Part shown: positions 7,020 to 8,415 of the stretch, in pieces
How positions within the stretch are numbered: position 1 is the stretch's first letter
How the letters are laid out: each line of letters starts with the position of its first letter
Notes under the pieces: generated by a model
Told to the model about the DNA's origin: nothing
Database searches by the model: none
The model's input: only the letters and a program-made list of their open reading frames with translations
NCBI GenBank assembly: GCA_964412235.1
Contig: CAYPNT010000105.1
Location: 1 to 8,415, forward strand
Direction: 5' to 3'
Length of the DNA stretch: 8,415 nt
Origin: JAYZQT01 sp964412235
GTDB taxonomy: Bacteria; Pseudomonadota; Alphaproteobacteria; MPNO01; UBA830
Position numbers and translations under genes: made by a program

Positions 7020-7027
7020 AATCGCAA
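6999..7027 (-). promoter_or_regulatory. Candidate sigma70 promoter for the gentisate dioxygenase gene
   Basis: On the minus strand TTGCGA (7027-7022) and TAGTAT (7004-6999) are separated by exactly 17 nt, each matching the sigma70 consensus at four of six positions. This promoter overlaps the plus-strand candidate almost completely, so the two polymerases could not bind at once. An 8-bp palindrome TAGGCCTA (7003-7010) sits inside the overlap. Confidence 0.4.
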
Positions 7028-7041
7028 TTTTCGGCGCAATT
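7023..7041. repeat. Direct repeat CGCAATT, 12-nt period
   Basis: CGCAATT occurs at 7023-7029 and again at 7035-7041, in the divergent promoter region just upstream of the diiron oxidase gene. The first copy overlaps the -35 of the minus-strand promoter. CAATT and AATTG also make a 5-bp inverted repeat across the same span. This is a possible regulator binding site. Confidence 0.3.
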
Positions 7042-7052
7042 GATGGAGAAAA

Positions 7053-7784
7053 ATGATGTCGGAACCTCGGTCACAAGACGATTTTCTATCTGAAATGGAA
7101 AGACGTTTTAAAGGAAAAAGACATTCCGATTATGAGATGGTCCGTTCAATCGCGTCCGGTACCGCTACAACCCAACAAATCAGCTATCTAGCTATTTTGT
7201 TTTATCATTTTACGAAATGGACGCCCCAGGTAATATCCACAATACATTCACGTTGCGATTCCAGGGAAATTCGCCGACGTATCATGGATACACTGATTGA
7301 CGAGGACACGGAACTTCGTTGCGGGTCAGCAGGACATGATATGTTAGCAATGGACTTTGCCAAAAAGTTCACAGGCCTCACCGAGGAAGAAGTGGAAAAC
7401 CACCCCGTACCCCAATCAGTTATAAACATGAGAGACTATCGCTTTAAGGTTGCTCGTGAAATGCCGGTGACAATTGCTCTTGGAAATTCTGGCGTTGCCT
7501 CCGAAAGCCACGCACCGGAAATGTGTAGAATGATTTCGGATGGGCTTAGAGAGCATTACAGCGTAAATGATGAGGATCAAGAAAGTTGGATAGTCCACAT
7601 TGAGGGTGATGAAGAACATTCTGAGACAGCTCTCAAAACCGTCCTCGAATATTGTAAAACAAGAGAATTACAAGACCAAATGCTTTGGTGTATTGACGAA
7701 TATTTGAAGCACTGGGCGAATTTTTGGAATGAGTGCATAAAGGGGGAATTTCAGCCATCAGCGCGAACCGCCGCCGCAGAATAA
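7053..7784 (+). CDS. Heme-oxygenase-like diiron oxidase (HDO; PqqC/TenA-fold, iron-containing redox enzyme)
   Basis: The 243-residue soluble, helical protein carries the metal-ligand pattern of HDOs, the family of CADD, UndA and SznF, which activate O2 at a non-heme diiron centre. Helix 1 supplies DED (83-85, Glu84) and His95. The next core helix supplies Glu151 in ASESHAPE. The last supplies His182, Asp186 and His189 (HIEGDEEH), exactly the HxxxDxxH spacing of CADD. Plain TenA thiaminases and cofactor-free PqqC lack this full set, so oxidase chemistry is likely; the substrate is unknown. The insert between Glu84 and His95 (TELRCGSAG) looks unusual. Of two adjacent ATGs (7053, 7056), the second is better spaced from the GGAG at 7045-7048. 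The gene leads an operon with a ferredoxin 6 nt downstream and is divergent from the gentisate dioxygenase. Automatic pipelines may label it a TenA regulator, which is misleading. Confidence 0.8.
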   Translation: MMSEPRSQDDFLSEMERRFKGKRHSDYEMVRSIASGTATTQQISYLAILFYHFTKWTPQVISTIHSRCDSREIRRRIMDTLIDEDTELRCGSAGHDMLAMDFAKKFTGLTEEEVENHPVPQSVINMRDYRFKVAREMPVTIALGNSGVASESHAPEMCRMISDGLREHYSVNDEDQESWIVHIEGDEEHSETALKTVLEYCKTRELQDQMLWCIDEYLKHWANFWNECIKGEFQPSARTAAAE

Positions 7785-7790
7785 ATTTGA

Positions 7791-8111
7791 ATGAAAGCAG
7801 TTCTTCGACCGTTACCTCAGGACTATTCGGGTAAGGTACGACTTACCGTTTGCGTCAACGACAGAGGGGCAAATGCCATAACGGTTTCATGTGGGCCCCG
7901 CGGCGGTGCCAACTTAGAGAGAAATATTGCCAAAGAAATTTTTAAGCGTGGTTTGAACATCGAAGTACAAACCATCAAGTGTCTGGGGCTTTGCGATAAG
8001 GGACCTAATGTACGGCTAGCACCAGGAAATAATTGGTTTCATCAGGTTCAGCCAGCTGATACTTCAGAGTTAATTGATCTCACGGTGGCGCACATGAACC
8101 TCCCGAAGTAA
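7791..8111 (+). CDS. Thioredoxin-like [2Fe-2S] ferredoxin
   Basis: A 106-residue protein with four cysteines at 21, 34, 64 and 68. The pattern C-x12-C-x29-C-x3-C, with CLGLC followed by DKGPN, is typical of thioredoxin-fold [2Fe-2S] ferredoxins as found alone or in NuoE-like subunits. Motif phrases such as SCGPRGG after the second cysteine and WFHQVQPADTSELI near the end also fit. It would carry one electron at a time in the cytoplasm. Its ATG lies 6 nt after the stop of the diiron oxidase gene with no clear Shine-Dalgarno of its own, which suggests translational coupling and a dedicated partnership with that oxidase. It ends with tandem stops (TAA then TAG, 8109-8114). No reductase gene is nearby, so reduction must come from elsewhere in the cell. 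Confidence 0.85.
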   Translation: MKAVLRPLPQDYSGKVRLTVCVNDRGANAITVSCGPRGGANLERNIAKEIFKRGLNIEVQTIKCLGLCDKGPNVRLAPGNNWFHQVQPADTSELIDLTVAHMNLPK

Positions 8112-8173
8112 TAGAATTCGAGCTCCTCTTTACAAGTTTTTAGTTCGCCAATTAATTTTAATTTAGACAGGAC

Positions 8174-8202
8174 TAGAAACAAACGTGCGGCAATGTTATA
8201 CG
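8174..8202 (+). promoter_or_regulatory. Candidate tRNA-Asn promoter
   Basis: TAGAAA (8174-8179) and TATACG (8197-8202) are 17 nt apart, each matching four of six sigma70 consensus bases. The GC-rich sequence just after the -10 (GCGG) is typical of stable-RNA promoters under stringent control. The predicted start, near 8209, would give a short 5' leader of about eight nucleotides. Confidence 0.4.
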
Positions 8203-8216
8203 CGGTTTAGGTTTGA

Positions 8217-8292
8217 TCCTCGGTAGCTCAGTTGGTAGAGCAGGCGGCTGTTAACCGCCGGGTCGGCGGTTCGAGTCCGTCCCGGGGAGCCA
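8217..8292 (+). tRNA. tRNA-Asn (anticodon GTT)
   Basis: A complete 76-nt cloverleaf with encoded CCA. The acceptor stem TCCTCGG pairs with CCGGGGA (one T-G wobble). The D arm is GCTC/GAGC with AGTTGGTA loop, and the anticodon stem is GGCGG/CCGCC with loop CTGTTAA. The T arm is GGCGG/CCGTC with the TTCGAGT loop. The anticodon GTT (8250-8252) reads AAC/AAT. The discriminator base is G, as expected for bacterial tRNA-Asn. It is a single-copy gene here, in the same orientation as the ferredoxin operon but 105 nt beyond it. Confidence 0.97.
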
Positions 8293-8308
8293 CCTTTTTG
8301 GTAAGGTG
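8291..8308 (+). terminator. Weak possible terminator hairpin after tRNA-Asn
   Basis: CACCTT (8291-8296) can pair with AAGGTG (8303-8308) around a 6-nt loop, followed by TTGATTT. The stem is short, overlaps the CCA end and the T-tract is interrupted, so it may be only a processing or weak termination signal. Confidence 0.3.
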
Positions 8309-8415
8309 TTGATTTGACTCACTTTTATTTTAATTTGTGACACGTTTTGTGTGCCGGTACACATTACTAAAACTCGCCCAAATTAGCAGATTCATAAAAA
8401 ATATCCGCCCTCCCG

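Noticed and set aside
7053..7784. TenA thiaminase or PqqC as the identity of the HDO gene
   Set aside because: The HxxxDxxH and the Glu/His ligands indicate a diiron site absent from TenA and PqqC, and no thiamine or pqq genes are adjacent.
8114..8125. GAATTCGAGCTC, identical to the first 12 bases of a pUC-type polylinker (EcoRI-SacI)
   Set aside because: The sequence continues as ordinary AT-rich intergenic DNA instead of the KpnI site, and a native tRNA follows; probably chance, although a read check for vector would settle it.
8348..8363. TGTGT-GCCGGT-ACACA hairpin downstream of the tRNA
   Set aside because: Five base pairs only with no flanking T-tract or gene to connect it to; likely chance.
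1..8415. CRISPR arrays, insertion sequences, transposases or phage attachment sites
   Set aside because: No regularly spaced repeats, terminal inverted repeats, transposase or integrase motifs were seen; the tRNA-Asn has no partial duplicate of its 3' end in the window.

Overview
The window looks like a bacterial chromosome fragment from a Pseudomonadota member (alpha- or gammaproteobacterial; the sequence does not decide which). The signs are an MscS channel close to the E. coli type, a Bcr/CflA-type transporter, a Cys-terminated lipoprotein signal and a tRNA-Asn with encoded CCA. GC content is moderate, intergenic regions are AT-rich, and GTG and TTG starts are used. A run of ten N inside one gene shows this is draft (possibly metagenome or single-cell) assembly.

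Layout. 1-360 (minus) is the N-terminal part of an unrecognised lipoprotein running off the left edge. 361-836 is an AT-rich intergenic stretch with one plausible 45-codon membrane-protein ORF (594-731) and some inverted repeats. 837-5006 (plus) is a tight three-gene block: a fatty-acyl/aryl-CoA synthetase of the AMP-binding superfamily, a divergent PaaK-like (phenylacetate-CoA ligase family) adenylate-forming enzyme, and an MFS exporter/permease. 5087-5917 (plus) is a small-conductance mechanosensitive channel. 5946-6935 (minus) is a gentisate 1,2-dioxygenase-type bicupin, convergent with mscS. Divergent from it, across a 117-nt intergenic region with overlapping candidate promoters, lies a two-gene plus-strand operon. 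Its genes are a heme-oxygenase-like diiron oxidase (HDO; PqqC/TenA fold) with a complete E/H/E/HxxxDxxH ligand set (7053-7784) and a thioredoxin-like [2Fe-2S] ferredoxin (7791-8111). A tRNA-Asn(GTT) follows at 8217-8292.

How it may work together. The ring-cleaving dioxygenase, two CoA-ligase-type enzymes and a transporter suggest uptake and activation of an aromatic or other carboxylic acid, but the rest of a gentisate pathway (maleylpyruvate isomerase, fumarylpyruvate hydrolase, a hydroxylase) is not in the window. The most interesting element is the HDO-ferredoxin pair divergent from the gentisate dioxygenase. It reads as an O2-activating diiron enzyme with its own one-electron donor, possibly acting on a substrate linked to the gentisate branch. 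The substrate is not visible from sequence, and the link between these blocks is inference from gene order.
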